Shown piece after piece: positions 53,497 through 62,631 of a stretch of 64,000 nt of DNA. Position 1 is the first letter of the stretch. Every line of letters starts with the position of its first letter. Source of the stretch: Streptomyces fulvoviolaceus (GTDB lineage Bacteria > Actinomycetota > Actinomycetes > Streptomycetales > Streptomycetaceae); contig NZ_JOEY01000062.1 in the NCBI RefSeq assembly GCF_000718165.1, positions 4,268-68,267 of the forward strand, written 5' to 3'. The position numbers and the translations under genes were made by a program. A model generated the notes under the pieces. That model did no database searches and was not told where the DNA came from. It saw only the letters and a list, made by a program, of their open reading frames with translations.

Positions 53497-54471
53497 ATGC
53501 CGTACAAAGACAAGGGCCATCTGGAGATCGAAGATCGCGGAGCCGTCCTGATCGTCCGGGTCGACGGCGGCCGGCATCAGGAGTTCGGCCTCGACATCGC
53601 CCATCAGCTGGACAAGCTGGTAGCCCGTGCCGACCGCGATCCGGGCATCTGTGCGGTCGTCTTCACGGGGGCGCACCCCGAGCGGTTCGTCAGCCATGCC
53701 GCGCTGCGGTGGCTGCAGGAAGAGGGCGCCGCGAGCCCTACGGTCGGCCGACGCGGTGCCGCCGCCGTCGTACGCGCGGCGAAGCACGTGGACCGGTCCC
53801 GTCTCCTCGGGCCCGTGATGCGCAGGACCCCGATGCGGGGAGCCCTCCAACTGGAGCGTCTGCACACGACCTTCCTCCGGATGAACGCCAGCGGTGTCCT
53901 CTTCGTCGCCGCCCTCAACGGTTCGGCTCTCGGCCTCGGCGCCGAGTTCGCCTGGGCGTGCGATCTGCGCGTCATGGCCGACGGGGACTACTTCATCGGC
54001 CAGCCGGAAATCCTCCTCGGCATCATCCCGGGCGGAGGCGGCACCCAGCGGCTGACCCGCCTGATCGGCACCCACCGGTCCCTGGCCGCGATCCTCGAAG
54101 GCAAGCCGTTCACACCCGCGGAGGCTCTCGCCAACGGGGCGGTCGACCAGGTCGTCCCGCAGCACAAGGTGCTCGCGCAGGCGGTCGAACTCGCGGAACG
54201 CTTCGGCAAGCGGCCGAAGGGTTCGGTGGCGGCTGCCAAGAGGTCGGTGTACTTCGGCGGCTCGATGCCGCTGGAGGACGGCCTGCACGTCGAACGCGCC
54301 GAGTTCTTCACCAGAGTCATGTCGAAGGAGGGGCAGGAACTGATGCTCAACTACATGGAGACGACGGACGCCACCGGTGAGCTCCCCCTCTACCGGCCGG
54401 ACACCTACGCGCAGGCGCTCGCCTCGGGCAGTGTGCCCGGGCACCGCTCGACCAAGACGAAGCGGCGGTGA
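53497..54471 (+). CDS. Enoyl-CoA hydratase/isomerase-family protein
   Basis: 324 residues, longer than the usual 260 because of an insertion near residues 75-115. The crotonase oxyanion segment GSALGLGAEFAWACDLRVMA and the active-site loop QPEILLGIIPGGGGTQRLTR are present, with the glutamates usually required for hydration plausible. It acts on CoA thioesters, perhaps those made by the acyl-CoA synthetase two genes downstream. It begins an operon of hydratase, alpha/beta hydrolase and synthetase. Confidence 0.88.
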   Translation: MPYKDKGHLEIEDRGAVLIVRVDGGRHQEFGLDIAHQLDKLVARADRDPGICAVVFTGAHPERFVSHAALRWLQEEGAASPTVGRRGAAAVVRAAKHVDRSRLLGPVMRRTPMRGALQLERLHTTFLRMNASGVLFVAALNGSALGLGAEFAWACDLRVMADGDYFIGQPEILLGIIPGGGGTQRLTRLIGTHRSLAAILEGKPFTPAEALANGAVDQVVPQHKVLAQAVELAERFGKRPKGSVAAAKRSVYFGGSMPLEDGLHVERAEFFTRVMSKEGQELMLNYMETTDATGELPLYRPDTYAQALASGSVPGHRSTKTKRR

Positions 54472-54478
54472 GCCGGCG

Positions 54479-55402
54479 ATGACCACCGCGCACTCCTTCA
54501 CCCGTCACGACATCACGTTCCCCGCCGGCGACAGCACCTGTGCCGGGTGGTTCTACCTCCCCACGGGCGTCACCTCCCCGCCCGTCGTCGTCCTCGGGCA
54601 CGGCCTGGGCGCCACCCGTGAAATGCGCCTGGACGCCTTCGCCGAGCGTTTCGCGCAGGCCGGCATCGCCGCCGTGGCCTTCACCTACCGGCACTTCGGC
54701 GACAGCGGCGGCCACCCGCGCCAGCTTCTGTCGATCAAGCGTCAGCTCGTCGACTGGGATGCCGCCCTCGCCTACGTCCAGGCCCGCCATGACGTCGACC
54801 GCTCCCGTGTCGCGGTCTGGGGCAGCTCCTTCGGCGGCGGCCACGCCATCACCGTCGCCTCACGCCATCCCGAACTGCGCGCGGCCGTGGCCCAGTGCCC
54901 GTTCACCGACGGTCTCGCCTCCGCGCTCGCACTGGGCCCGCTCGCCTCACTCAGGATGACTCCCGTGCTCGCCCGGGATCTGGCGACGAGGGTCCGAGGC
55001 AGGGCGCCCGCGATGGTTCCCATCGCCGCCGCCCCCGGTTCACCGGCGCTCATGAACGCCCCGGACGCACTGCCCGGATACCAGGCGCTGCAGCCGCCCG
55101 GGACAACGTTCCGCAACGAGGTGGCGGCACGGGTGATCCCGACCATCGCCGCCTACCGGCCCGGGCGTGCGGCGAAGAAGGTCACCATGCCGATCCTCTT
55201 CTGCGTCAGCAACACCGACTCGGTCACACCCCCCGCCCAGACCCTCCGGTACGCGGGCACCGCGCCCCGGGGAGAGATCAAGAGGTACGACGCCGGCCAC
55301 TTCGACTTCTACACCGGCGAGACCTTCGAGCAACTGGTGCGCGACCAGATCGAGTTCCTCACCCGCCAGCTGCACCCGGCACCAGCCGCATCGACTCCCT
55401 GA
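54479..55402 (+). CDS. Alpha/beta hydrolase
   Basis: 307 residues from ATG 54479, 7 bases after the hydratase gene. Oxyanion region VVVLGHGLGATREMRLDAFA, nucleophile elbow VWGSSFGGGHA (serine), and the late histidine in DAGHFDFYTG. It resembles Xaa-Pro peptidase- or dienelactone hydrolase-like esterases. Here it is most likely an esterase or thioesterase in the same pathway as its neighbours. Confidence 0.85.
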   Translation: MTTAHSFTRHDITFPAGDSTCAGWFYLPTGVTSPPVVVLGHGLGATREMRLDAFAERFAQAGIAAVAFTYRHFGDSGGHPRQLLSIKRQLVDWDAALAYVQARHDVDRSRVAVWGSSFGGGHAITVASRHPELRAAVAQCPFTDGLASALALGPLASLRMTPVLARDLATRVRGRAPAMVPIAAAPGSPALMNAPDALPGYQALQPPGTTFRNEVAARVIPTIAAYRPGRAAKKVTMPILFCVSNTDSVTPPAQTLRYAGTAPRGEIKRYDAGHFDFYTGETFEQLVRDQIEFLTRQLHPAPAASTP

Positions 55403-55438
55403 CCGGATCGCATCACACCGAGACAGGTACGCCTCGCC

Positions 55439-56911
55439 ATGAACTTCGCTTCTCTGCCCGACCGCCGCGCCGAGCTCGACCCCCACGGGGCCGCGGTCTC
55501 CGACGGGCACCAGTCCCTCACCAACACGCAGCTGCTGAGCCGGGTCCGCATGGCAGCGCGTCAGCTCCAGGACCACGGAATCGGTCCCGGTGACGTCGTC
55601 GCCCTCAAGCTGACGAACCGCGTCGAGTTCGTCGTCCTGCTCTTCGCCGCCTGGCGGCTCGGCGCCACCATCACACCGGTCAACCCGAGCATGACCGACG
55701 TCGAAGTGGTCCGACAGCTCAAGGACTCCGGTGCGCGCCTGCTGGTGGTCGAGGACGACGGGGCGGTAGTGGCGCCCGGTATCGCCGTACTCGGCGTCGG
55801 CGAACTGTACGAAGGAGGGGTAGAGCCGGATCAGGCACCGCTTCTGAACCCGGCCACGCTGGCCCTGCTCATCTACACCAGCGGTACGACCGGGGTGCCC
55901 AAGGGCGTGATGCTCGACCACGCCAACATCGACGCCATGGTGGAGATGGGGCGCCAGGCGTTGGAGGTCGGGCCGGCCGACCGGTGCCTGCTGATCCTGC
56001 CGCTCTTCCACGTCAACGGCATCGTGGTCAGCGTCCTTCTGCCGTTGCTCGTGGGCGCGAGCGTCGTCATCGCGGGCCGGTTCGATCCCCGTACCTTCTT
56101 CGATCTCGTCGAGCAGGAGCGCCCCAGCTTCTTCAGCGCGGTGCCGACGATCTACAGCATGCTCGCGGCACTCCCGGACCACGTCCGGCCCGACACATCG
56201 TCGCTGCGGTTCGGCGTCTGCGGCGCCGCCCCCGCCTCCGCCGAGCTGCTGACCCGGTTCGAGGCCCGGTACGGGTTCCCGCTCGTCGAGGGATACGGCC
56301 AGTCCGAAGGGACCTGCGGTTCCACCATCAACCCCGTCGCCGGCCCCCGACGCGCCGGAACCGTGGGGCTCCCGTTCCCCGGACAGGAGATCCGGATCCT
56401 CGACACCGACGGCACCGAAATGGCGCCGGGCATGGACGGTGAAGTCGTCGTCAGGGGCCCCAACGTGATGCGTGGGTATCTCGGCCGTCCGGACGAAACG
56501 GCCCGCGTCATCGTCGACGGCTGGTTGCACACGGGCGATGTGGGCCACCTCGACTCCGAGGGCTATCTGACTCTGGTCGGGCGCTCGAAAGACATGATCA
56601 TCCGGGGCGGGGAGAACATCTACCCCAAGGAGATCGAGGACGTGCTGGCGGGCGACCCATCGGTGCTCGAGGCCGCCGTGATCGGCGTACCCGACGAGAA
56701 GTGGGGAGAGGTGGTCGTCGCCTACGTCCAGCCGCGACCGGGGGCGACCGTCGATCCGTCGGCCCTGAAAGCCCTCTGTGCGCGCAGCCTCACCGGCTAC
56801 AAGCGCCCGACCGCGTTCTTCGTGGTGGAAGCCATCGCGAAGAACGCGGTCGGCAAGATCGACAAGACCTCGTTGCGTGCCGGCCACGCAGCCCTCTCTG
56901 CCCGGTCCTGA
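55439..56911 (+). CDS. Acyl-CoA synthetase (AMP-forming, class I adenylate-forming enzyme)
   Basis: 490 residues. ATP-binding A3 motif IYTSGTTGVPKGVMLDH near residue 143, A5 EGYGQSEGT, A7 GWLHTGDVGHLD, A8 LVGRSKDMIIRGGENIYP and the C-terminal lysine in KNAVGKIDKTSLR. It activates a carboxylic acid to its CoA ester. Its length and motifs fit short/medium-chain or aromatic acid ligases; the chain length of the substrate cannot be told. It ends the hydratase-hydrolase-synthetase operon. Confidence 0.93.
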   Translation: MNFASLPDRRAELDPHGAAVSDGHQSLTNTQLLSRVRMAARQLQDHGIGPGDVVALKLTNRVEFVVLLFAAWRLGATITPVNPSMTDVEVVRQLKDSGARLLVVEDDGAVVAPGIAVLGVGELYEGGVEPDQAPLLNPATLALLIYTSGTTGVPKGVMLDHANIDAMVEMGRQALEVGPADRCLLILPLFHVNGIVVSVLLPLLVGASVVIAGRFDPRTFFDLVEQERPSFFSAVPTIYSMLAALPDHVRPDTSSLRFGVCGAAPASAELLTRFEARYGFPLVEGYGQSEGTCGSTINPVAGPRRAGTVGLPFPGQEIRILDTDGTEMAPGMDGEVVVRGPNVMRGYLGRPDETARVIVDGWLHTGDVGHLDSEGYLTLVGRSKDMIIRGGENIYPKEIEDVLAGDPSVLEAAVIGVPDEKWGEVVVAYVQPRPGATVDPSALKALCARSLTGYKRPTAFFVVEAIAKNAVGKIDKTSLRAGHAALSARS

Positions 56912-57153
56912 TCAACGTGGTTCCAGAGCGGCCCACAGCGTCCCGAACTTCACCGGTCAGGAGCGAGTAGACCGCTGCCGCTCTCGTCGAAGACCCTGTG
57001 GAACCTGCCCGTCACACGTTCGGACATCCTGGCCTTCACGGCCAGCGAAGAGCTGGACCTCCAGCCGGCCTTCGTCCGTGAGGTCGGCGGCCGGCGCGCC
57101 GAGCGCAAGCTCCAGGGATCGAGAACGTCGGAAACAAGATCGTCAAGCTCTGA

Positions 57154-57206
57154 GTCCGCCTTTGGCGGACCGCAAAGGGGCCTGCCTGCATAGGGCGGGC
57201 CCCTTT
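57154..57206 (+). terminator. Two successive hairpins after the acyl-CoA synthetase operon
   Basis: GTCCGCCTTTGGCGGAC (57154-57170) is a 7-bp stem, and AAAGGGGCC (57174-57182) pairs with GGCCCCTTT (57198-57206). Together they look like a strong terminator. The remainder of the gap 56912-57335 shows no recognisable gene; short open stretches at 57000-57150 could not be assigned. Confidence 0.6.
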
Positions 57207-57294
57207 CGTGTCGAGTGCGGGCCGGTCGCGCGCCAGGGGCGAGGCGCACCCTCTCCGCGCAGAGCGCTTGCGATCACCACCCCTCTCCATTTAG

Positions 57295-57308
57295 ATTATG
57301 ATCGTAAT
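57295..57308. promoter_or_regulatory. AT-rich palindrome upstream of SDR gene
   Basis: ATTATGATCGTAAT is an almost perfect palindrome (one mismatched pair) 27 bases before the SDR start at 57336, in unusually AT-rich sequence. It is a likely regulator site or core promoter; the regulator is unknown. Confidence 0.5.
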
Positions 57309-57335
57309 TTAATAACCACTTCACCAGGAACCTCC

Positions 57336-58034
57336 ATGGACCTCTCCACCAGCACCGTCCTTGTCACCGGAGCCAACCGGGGATTCGGCCGGGCCCTCGC
57401 CGCCGAACTGCTCAGCCGCGGCGCCACCGTCTACGCCGGCGCCCGCAACCCCGACCAGGTCGACCTGCCCGGCGCCAAGCCGATCGCGCTCGACATCACC
57501 GACCCCGCCTCCGTCGCGGCCGCCGCCGAGGCCACCGGCAATGTCACGGTCCTGGTCAACAACGCGGGGTCGTCCACCGGCGCCGACCTGCTGACCGCCG
57601 ACCTGGACGCCGTCCGCCTGGAGATGGACACCCACTACTTCGGCACCCTCTCGGTGACCCGCGCCTTCGCACCCCAGATCGCAGCCAACGGCGGCGGGGC
57701 GATCCTGAACGTCCTGTCCGGCCTGTCCTGGGTCAGCTTCCCGGACTTCGGCGCCTACTGTGCCGCCAAGTCCGCCGAGTGGTCGCTCACCAACGCCCTG
57801 CGCCTGCAGCTCGCCGACCAGGGCATCCGCGTGGCCGGCCTGCACGTCGGCTACATGGACACCGACATGGTCCGAGCCGTCGACGCGCCCAAGTCCGACC
57901 CCACCGACATCGCCCGGATCGCCGTCGACGGCATCGCCAACGGCGCCTACGAGATCGTCGCGGACGACGCCTCACGCCAAGCGCAGGCCGCACTGGCCGG
58001 AGGCGTCTCCGTGCTCTACCCGCAGCTCCCCTGA
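57336..58034 (+). CDS. Short-chain dehydrogenase/reductase, type B paralogue
   Basis: 232 residues. VTGANRGFGRALAAELLSRG, ALDITDPASVAAAAEATGNV, VNNAGSSTGADL, LSGLSWVSFPDFGAYCAAKS and GYMDTDMVRAVDAPKSDPTD. It is clearly the same subfamily as 32291-32992. This copy lacks the AAACCGATCGGTTT cassette and has its own AT-rich palindrome instead. The MFS gene follows 128 bases later. Confidence 0.9.
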   Translation: MDLSTSTVLVTGANRGFGRALAAELLSRGATVYAGARNPDQVDLPGAKPIALDITDPASVAAAAEATGNVTVLVNNAGSSTGADLLTADLDAVRLEMDTHYFGTLSVTRAFAPQIAANGGGAILNVLSGLSWVSFPDFGAYCAAKSAEWSLTNALRLQLADQGIRVAGLHVGYMDTDMVRAVDAPKSDPTDIARIAVDGIANGAYEIVADDASRQAQAALAGGVSVLYPQLP

Positions 58035-58162
58035 GAGCAGCCGCCCAGCGATCCGCCCCCAGTGCGGCGGATGCCGGTGCTCGCTGTCGCTTCCCCCGTG
58101 CCGTCGCCCGCCCGCCTTCACGTCATTGATCCATCGCCCAGTACGTCTGCCCAGGGAACGCC

Positions 58163-59614
58163 ATGAAACAGCACAGTAAGCAACCGGTTCGAGGCGGCTC
58201 CGCCGTCTGGGCCGTGGTCATCACCAGCGCGGCCGGATTCATCACCGCGCTGGACAACCTGATCGTCACCACCGCCCTGCCCTCCATCCGCGAGGACCTC
58301 GGCGGCGGTCTGGAGGACCTCGAATGGACGGTCAGCGCCTACACCCTCACCTTCGCCGTCCTGCTCATGTTCGGCGCTTCCCTCGGTGACCGCTTCGGCC
58401 GCCGGAGACTGTTCGCCATCGGGCTCGGGATCTTCACCACGGCCTCGGCCGCGGCCGCACTCGCACCGGGGATGGGTGAGCTGATCGCCGCGCGGGCGGC
58501 GCAGGGCGTCGGGTCCGCGATCGTGACGCCGCTGACGCTCACCCTGCTGTCGGCCGCCGTCCCCGCCGCACGACGCGGCGCGGCCCTGGGTGTCTGGGGC
58601 GCGGCCAGTGGCATTGCCGTCGCCACCGGACCGCTCATCGGCGGCGCACTCACCGAAAACCTCTCCTGGCAGTGGATCTTCTGGGTGAACGTGCCCCTCG
58701 GCCTGGCGCTGATCCCCTTCGCCCTGCTGCGGCTGAACGAGAGCCGCGGCCCGAACCCGACCCTCGACCTCGTCGGCACCGTTCTGGCCAGCGGCGGTCT
58801 GTTCGGCATCGTCTACGCCCTGGTGCGCGGCAACGCCGACGGCTGGAGCAGCACCCCGGTGCTGGGCGCCTTCTTCGCCGGTGCCGCCCTGCTCGTCGGG
58901 TTCGTCCTCTACGAACTGCGCGCCAAGCACCCGATGCTGCCGATGCACCTCTTCTGACACCGTTCCTTCAGCGCCATCAACGCCGCCAGCCTGCTGATGT
59001 TGCTGGGCATGTTCGGGTCGATCTTCCTGCTCAGCCAGTACCTGCAGACCGTCGGCGGCTACTCGCCCATGCAGGCCGGCATACGGATGCTGCCCTGGAC
59101 CGCCATGCCCATGATCGCCGGACCGCTGGCCGGGGCACTGTCCGACCGCATCGGCGGGGCACCCGTCGTCACGGCGGGCATGGCCCTGAACGCCGTCGGC
59201 CTCGGGCTCTGGGCACTCACCGTCGAGCCGCACGAGGCCTACACCCACATGCTGCCCGCACTGATCGTCTGCGGCATCGGCCTCGGCATGTTCTTCGCCC
59301 CCAGCGCCAACCTCGTCCTGAGCACGGTCCGCCCGGAAGAGCAGGGCATCGCCTCCGGCGCCAACAACGCGATCCGCGAGGTCGGCGGCGCCATCGGCGT
59401 CGCATCACTGGCCGCGGTCTTCTCCGCCCAGGGTGGCTACGGATCCGCCTCACTGTTCGTGGACGGGTTGATCCCGGCGCTCTGGGTCGGGGCCGGTGCG
59501 GTCGCCCTGGCAGCGGCTGTGGCGTTGCTGATGCCCCGGCAGCGCAAGGCCGACGGCCCTGCCGCCGACTTTGCAGTGGGAGATACTCCGCCTGGTGTCA
59601 CGGTCGTGACCTGA
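58163..59614 (+). pseudogene. DHA2-type MFS drug exporter with an internal stop codon
   Basis: The frame encodes a 14-helix drug:H+ antiporter: ALDNLIVTTALPSIREDLGG, the motif GASLGDRFGRRRLFAIGL, and the motif C-like GIAVATGPLIGGAL. After MLPMHLF a TGA (58955-58957) interrupts it; the same frame continues at once as HRSFSAINAASLLMLLGMFG with the remaining helices to 59614. A C-to-T change of an arginine CGA codon would explain the stop. Two partial proteins could be made, but a working pump is unlikely. Confidence 0.85.
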
Positions 59615-59624
59615 GCCCAGGACC

Positions 59625-59662
59625 GAGGGGCGGCTCAGCCGGTTACTGCGGGGCCGCCCCTC
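59625..59662. terminator. Bidirectional hairpin between convergent genes
   Basis: GAGGGGCGGC (59625-59634) and GCCGCCCCTC (59653-59662) form a perfect 10-bp stem with an 18-base loop, between the MFS stop and the stop of the dehalogenase-like gene at 59661. Confidence 0.6.
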
Positions 59663-60533
59663 AGCCCCTTCTCTCACCGGCCAGGAAGGGCCGCAGATGC
59701 GCCAACAGGGCCTCCGGCTGCTCCTCCGGGATGAAGTGGCCGCACTCCGGGATCTCGGCACCGGTGACGTCGTCCGCGTAGTCACGCCAGATCTCCAGTG
59801 TCGGCAGGCGGCCAGGCAGCCCCGTGGAACCCCACAGCGCCAGCACCGGCATGGTGAGGCGGCGGCCTTCGGCGACGTCGATGTCGTCGAGCGCGATGTC
59901 CTCCTCCATGGCGCGGTAGTCGTCGAGGCTCGCACGCAGGGCGCCCGGACGGGAGAACGCACGGACGTAGCCGTCGACCGCGTCCGACGTGAGTCCGTGA
60001 CGGTTGTAGGTCCACCGCTCGAAGAAGTACTCGAGGTACCCCCGGATGTCGCGCCCCACGAGGCGCTCGGGCAGATCGGGCTGCATGTGGAACAGCCAGT
60101 GCCAGTACCCGGAGGCGAGTGAGGAGTCCAGGCGGCGGAACATCTCCCGGGTGGGAACGATGTCGAGCACGGCCAGCCGCTCCACCTGGTCCGGGCGGTC
60201 CAGCGCCCAGCGGTGCCCCACGCGGGCGCCGCGGTCGTGGCCCGCGACCATGGCGCGCTCGAAGCCGAGCGCCTCGACGAGGCCTGCCATGTCGGCTGCC
60301 ATCCGCCGCTTGTCGTATCCCGCGGTGGGCTTGTCACTCAGGCCGTATCCCCGCAGATCCGGCGCGACGACGGTGTGGTCGGCGGCGAGATCCGCCAGTA
60401 CCGGCCGCCAGCAGTCAGAGGTCTGCGGCCAGCCGTGGAGCAGGACGAGCAGCGGGCCTGCCCCGGCTCGGGCGTAGTGCAGACGGACCCCGTCCACCTG
60501 CGCCACTCCGGTCGTGACTGTCGGCTGTCCCAT
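59661..60533 (-). CDS. Alpha/beta hydrolase resembling fluoroacetate dehalogenase
   Basis: 290 residues. HGWPQT near residue 33, nucleophile Asp100 in VAGHDRGARVGHRWALDRPD, with Arg101 and Arg104 in the positions that bind the carboxylate in fluoroacetate dehalogenases. His145 and Trp146 (GYWHWLF), the halide-site pair of that family, are present, as are Tyr206 and the catalytic His266 (ECGHFIPEEQP). So a 2-haloacid or related epoxide substrate is plausible. Divergent from a CGNR regulator across a palindrome. Confidence 0.85.
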   Translation of the reverse strand: MGQPTVTTGVAQVDGVRLHYARAGAGPLLVLLHGWPQTSDCWRPVLADLAADHTVVAPDLRGYGLSDKPTAGYDKRRMAADMAGLVEALGFERAMVAGHDRGARVGHRWALDRPDQVERLAVLDIVPTREMFRRLDSSLASGYWHWLFHMQPDLPERLVGRDIRGYLEYFFERWTYNRHGLTSDAVDGYVRAFSRPGALRASLDDYRAMEEDIALDDIDVAEGRRLTMPVLALWGSTGLPGRLPTLEIWRDYADDVTGAEIPECGHFIPEEQPEALLAHLRPFLAGERRG

Positions 60534-60577
60534 GAGGTGCGCCTTCCTGACGTGAGCTACGAGCCAACACGAGCTAA

Positions 60578-60594
60578 CCGTCTTAGACAGTTAA
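60578..60594. promoter_or_regulatory. Palindrome between the dehalogenase-like gene and the CGNR regulator
   Basis: AACCGTCTTAGACAGTT is an inverted repeat with one mismatch per arm, centred between the two divergent starts (60533 and 60601). TAAGCT just before GTG 60601 could serve as a -10 for a near-leaderless transcript. Confidence 0.55.
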
Positions 60595-60600
60595 GCTAGC

Positions 60601-61221
60601 GTGCAGAATGAAGACGTGGCAACGGACGACATGTGGATCTGGGACGGCGGACGGCTCTGCCTGGACTTCGCCAACACCCTCCGAAGCCGGTGGAGAGCCA
60701 CTCCGGTGGAGACCCTCCGGGAACCGGACGACCTGACGGGCTGGCTCCGGGAGGCCCTTCTGCTCGCCCCGGGGACCACCGAGCCCGCCCCGGCGGCCGT
60801 TCTTATGTCCGCCCGGCGGCTGCGCGAGAGCGTCGACCGGGCCGTACTGGCGGTCGCCGACGGCCGACTGCCCATGTCCGGCGACGTGACGCTGCTCAAC
60901 CGGTCGGCAGCGGCGGCCCCCAGACCCGCACTGCAACTCGTCATCACCGACGACCGCCTGGAGCCCGCCGGCCCCACGACCCTCGCCGCCGACCCCGCAC
61001 TCGCCCTGGCACTCATCGCCCAGGACGCCGTCGACCTGCTTCTGTCCGCCGAGATCCAGCGCGTGCGCGTCTGTGGAGCCGACCGGTGCGCTCTGCGTTT
61101 CCTGGACCGCTCCCCAGCTCGCAACCGCCGATGGTGTTCCATGTCCCGCTGCGGAAACCGCACCAAGGTCCGCCTCCATCAGGCGCGTTCACGACAGAGC
61201 GGTCCGATGGCGGAAAACTGA
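60601..61221 (+). CDS. CGNR zinc-finger transcription regulator
   Basis: 206 residues. An N-terminal ABATE-like domain (LCLDFANTLRSRWRATPVET) and a C-terminal CGNR zinc finger: CGADRCALRFLDRSPARNRR followed by WCSMSRCGNRTKV, with four cysteines. Such proteins regulate adjacent stress or catabolic genes, here probably the divergent dehalogenase-like gene. Confidence 0.88.
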   Translation: MQNEDVATDDMWIWDGGRLCLDFANTLRSRWRATPVETLREPDDLTGWLREALLLAPGTTEPAPAAVLMSARRLRESVDRAVLAVADGRLPMSGDVTLLNRSAAAAPRPALQLVITDDRLEPAGPTTLAADPALALALIAQDAVDLLLSAEIQRVRVCGADRCALRFLDRSPARNRRWCSMSRCGNRTKVRLHQARSRQSGPMAEN

Positions 61222-61237
61222 CCGGGATGTCCTCAGC

Positions 61238-61747
61238 TCACTCGGGCGACCTCACGCGAAAGGCCGGGCCGGGGACGCTCTCGATGTCCTTCGCCTGCAC
61301 CGGATGGCCCTGTTCGCAGCGGATCTGGACGTCGACGTGGGCACCGCACTCGCGATGCCGCGCCAGGACCGCCGGCCCCTCCGGGTCGGCACGGTAGCGG
61401 TCACCCCACTGCAGCAGCCCCATCACGGCCGGCACCAGATCCATACCCTTGGACGTGATCACATACTTCGGCCGACTCCGCGAGCCCGGCTCCTTGTAGG
61501 TCTCGGTGGCCAGGATCCCTTCCTCCACCAGCATCCGAAGCCGTGCCGCGAGCAGGTTGCGAGGACAGCCGAGGACCCGTTCGAACTCACTGAAGCGGGA
61601 CGAGCCGTACCAGACCTCACGCAAGATCAGGATCGTCCACTTCTCCCCGACGACCTCAAGGGTCCGCGCGATCGAGCAGTTCGACGTGTCCCGGTCGAGC
61701 CGGGGGTCCATGCCGGTGTCTTGGAGAAGTTCGGTCCACGCATCCAT
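61238..61747 (-). CDS. HxlR-family transcription regulator
   Basis: 169 residues. Winged-helix signature CSIARTLEVVGEKWTILILR then EVWYGSSRFSEFERVLGCPR. C-terminal cysteines (RECGAHVDVQIRCEQG) recall the extension of the other HxlR at 51018. Convergent with the CGNR gene; its target is not clear. Confidence 0.85.
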   Translation of the reverse strand: MDAWTELLQDTGMDPRLDRDTSNCSIARTLEVVGEKWTILILREVWYGSSRFSEFERVLGCPRNLLAARLRMLVEEGILATETYKEPGSRSRPKYVITSKGMDLVPAVMGLLQWGDRYRADPEGPAVLARHRECGAHVDVQIRCEQGHPVQAKDIESVPGPAFRVRSPE

Positions 61748-61818
61748 GAGAACGATTCTAGCCGTTTGAGTTTACTTTCAGAGACTCAGCGACCGACAAC
61801 AAATCATTGCCTCACGGA

Positions 61819-61830
61819 CGTAATATTACG
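61819..61830. promoter_or_regulatory. CGTAATATTACG palindrome upstream of a TetR gene
   Basis: A perfect 12-bp palindrome, flanked by GGA and GACGTC, 69 bases before the TetR start at 61899. It is the likely autoregulatory operator. Confidence 0.55.
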
Positions 61831-61898
61831 GACGTCAGACCATCGACTGGGGCTCGGCCTGTACGGCAACGGCCTTACATTGCGACGGGAGCAAGCCT

Positions 61899-62471
61899 GT
61901 GGCGCGCTACGCCAAGGAGCACAAGCAGGTGACACGGCAACGGATCATCGAGAGGGCCGGCCACCGATTCAAGCAGGACGGCATCGACGGCTCGGGCATC
62001 TCCACACCGATGCCGGACGCCGGGCTCACCAATGGAGCGCTCTACGCCCACTTCGCCTCCAAGGACGACCTCGTCGCCCACGTCGTCGCCCATGAACTGC
62101 GCACACTGGCGGATCGGTGCGACACGCCGAGGCCCGGCCGAGAGGGACTCGAGGACTTCGTTCGCGGCTATCTGTCACCCGAGCACCGTGACCGGCCCGA
62201 CACCGGATGCCCCTCCGCCGCGCTGCTCGACGAGATCGGCCGAAGCGCGGACGGCACCAAGCAGGCGTACACCGAGGGCGCGACGGCCATCATGGAAGAG
62301 ATCGCCGCCCGCCTGGCGCCCGCGGATCCGCAGGCCGCTCGCGGCAGAGCCATCGGGCTCTTCACCATGATGGTGGGGACGCTGCAGCTGTCCCGCGCCC
62401 TAGCCGACCGCGCGTTCGCCGACGAGGTCCTCGAGCGGGGAGTCGAGAACGCTCGCACGTTCATCGACTGA
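61899..62471 (+). CDS. TetR-family regulator
   Basis: 190 residues from GTG 61899, with GGGAG upstream. Helix-turn-helix TRQRIIERAGHRFKQDGIDG then PMPDAGLTNGALYAHFASKD; the ligand domain resembles the TetR_C_7/16-like group (CPSAALLDEIGRSADGTKQA). Convergent with the alpha/beta hydrolase at 62632, so the target is uncertain. Confidence 0.85.
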   Translation: MARYAKEHKQVTRQRIIERAGHRFKQDGIDGSGISTPMPDAGLTNGALYAHFASKDDLVAHVVAHELRTLADRCDTPRPGREGLEDFVRGYLSPEHRDRPDTGCPSAALLDEIGRSADGTKQAYTEGATAIMEEIAARLAPADPQAARGRAIGLFTMMVGTLQLSRALADRAFADEVLERGVENARTFID

Positions 62472-62631
62472 GACGCACTACCGCGCCGCAACGAGGGCCG
62501 CGGTCCGAGGTCGGCCTCCGGCGAGCGGTGCGCGAAGGCATCGAGCCGAGCCCGGATGCGAGGACGCTTCCGGGCGTCCCGCCTATGAGCACTCCCGGCC
62601 AAATGCGCCGCCCGCCCGCACCTGACACCCA

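Noticed and set aside
58955..58957. TGA in the MFS gene read as selenocysteine
   Set aside because: MFS transporters have no selenocysteine site, no SECIS-like hairpin was seen, and a C-to-T change of an arginine codon explains it.
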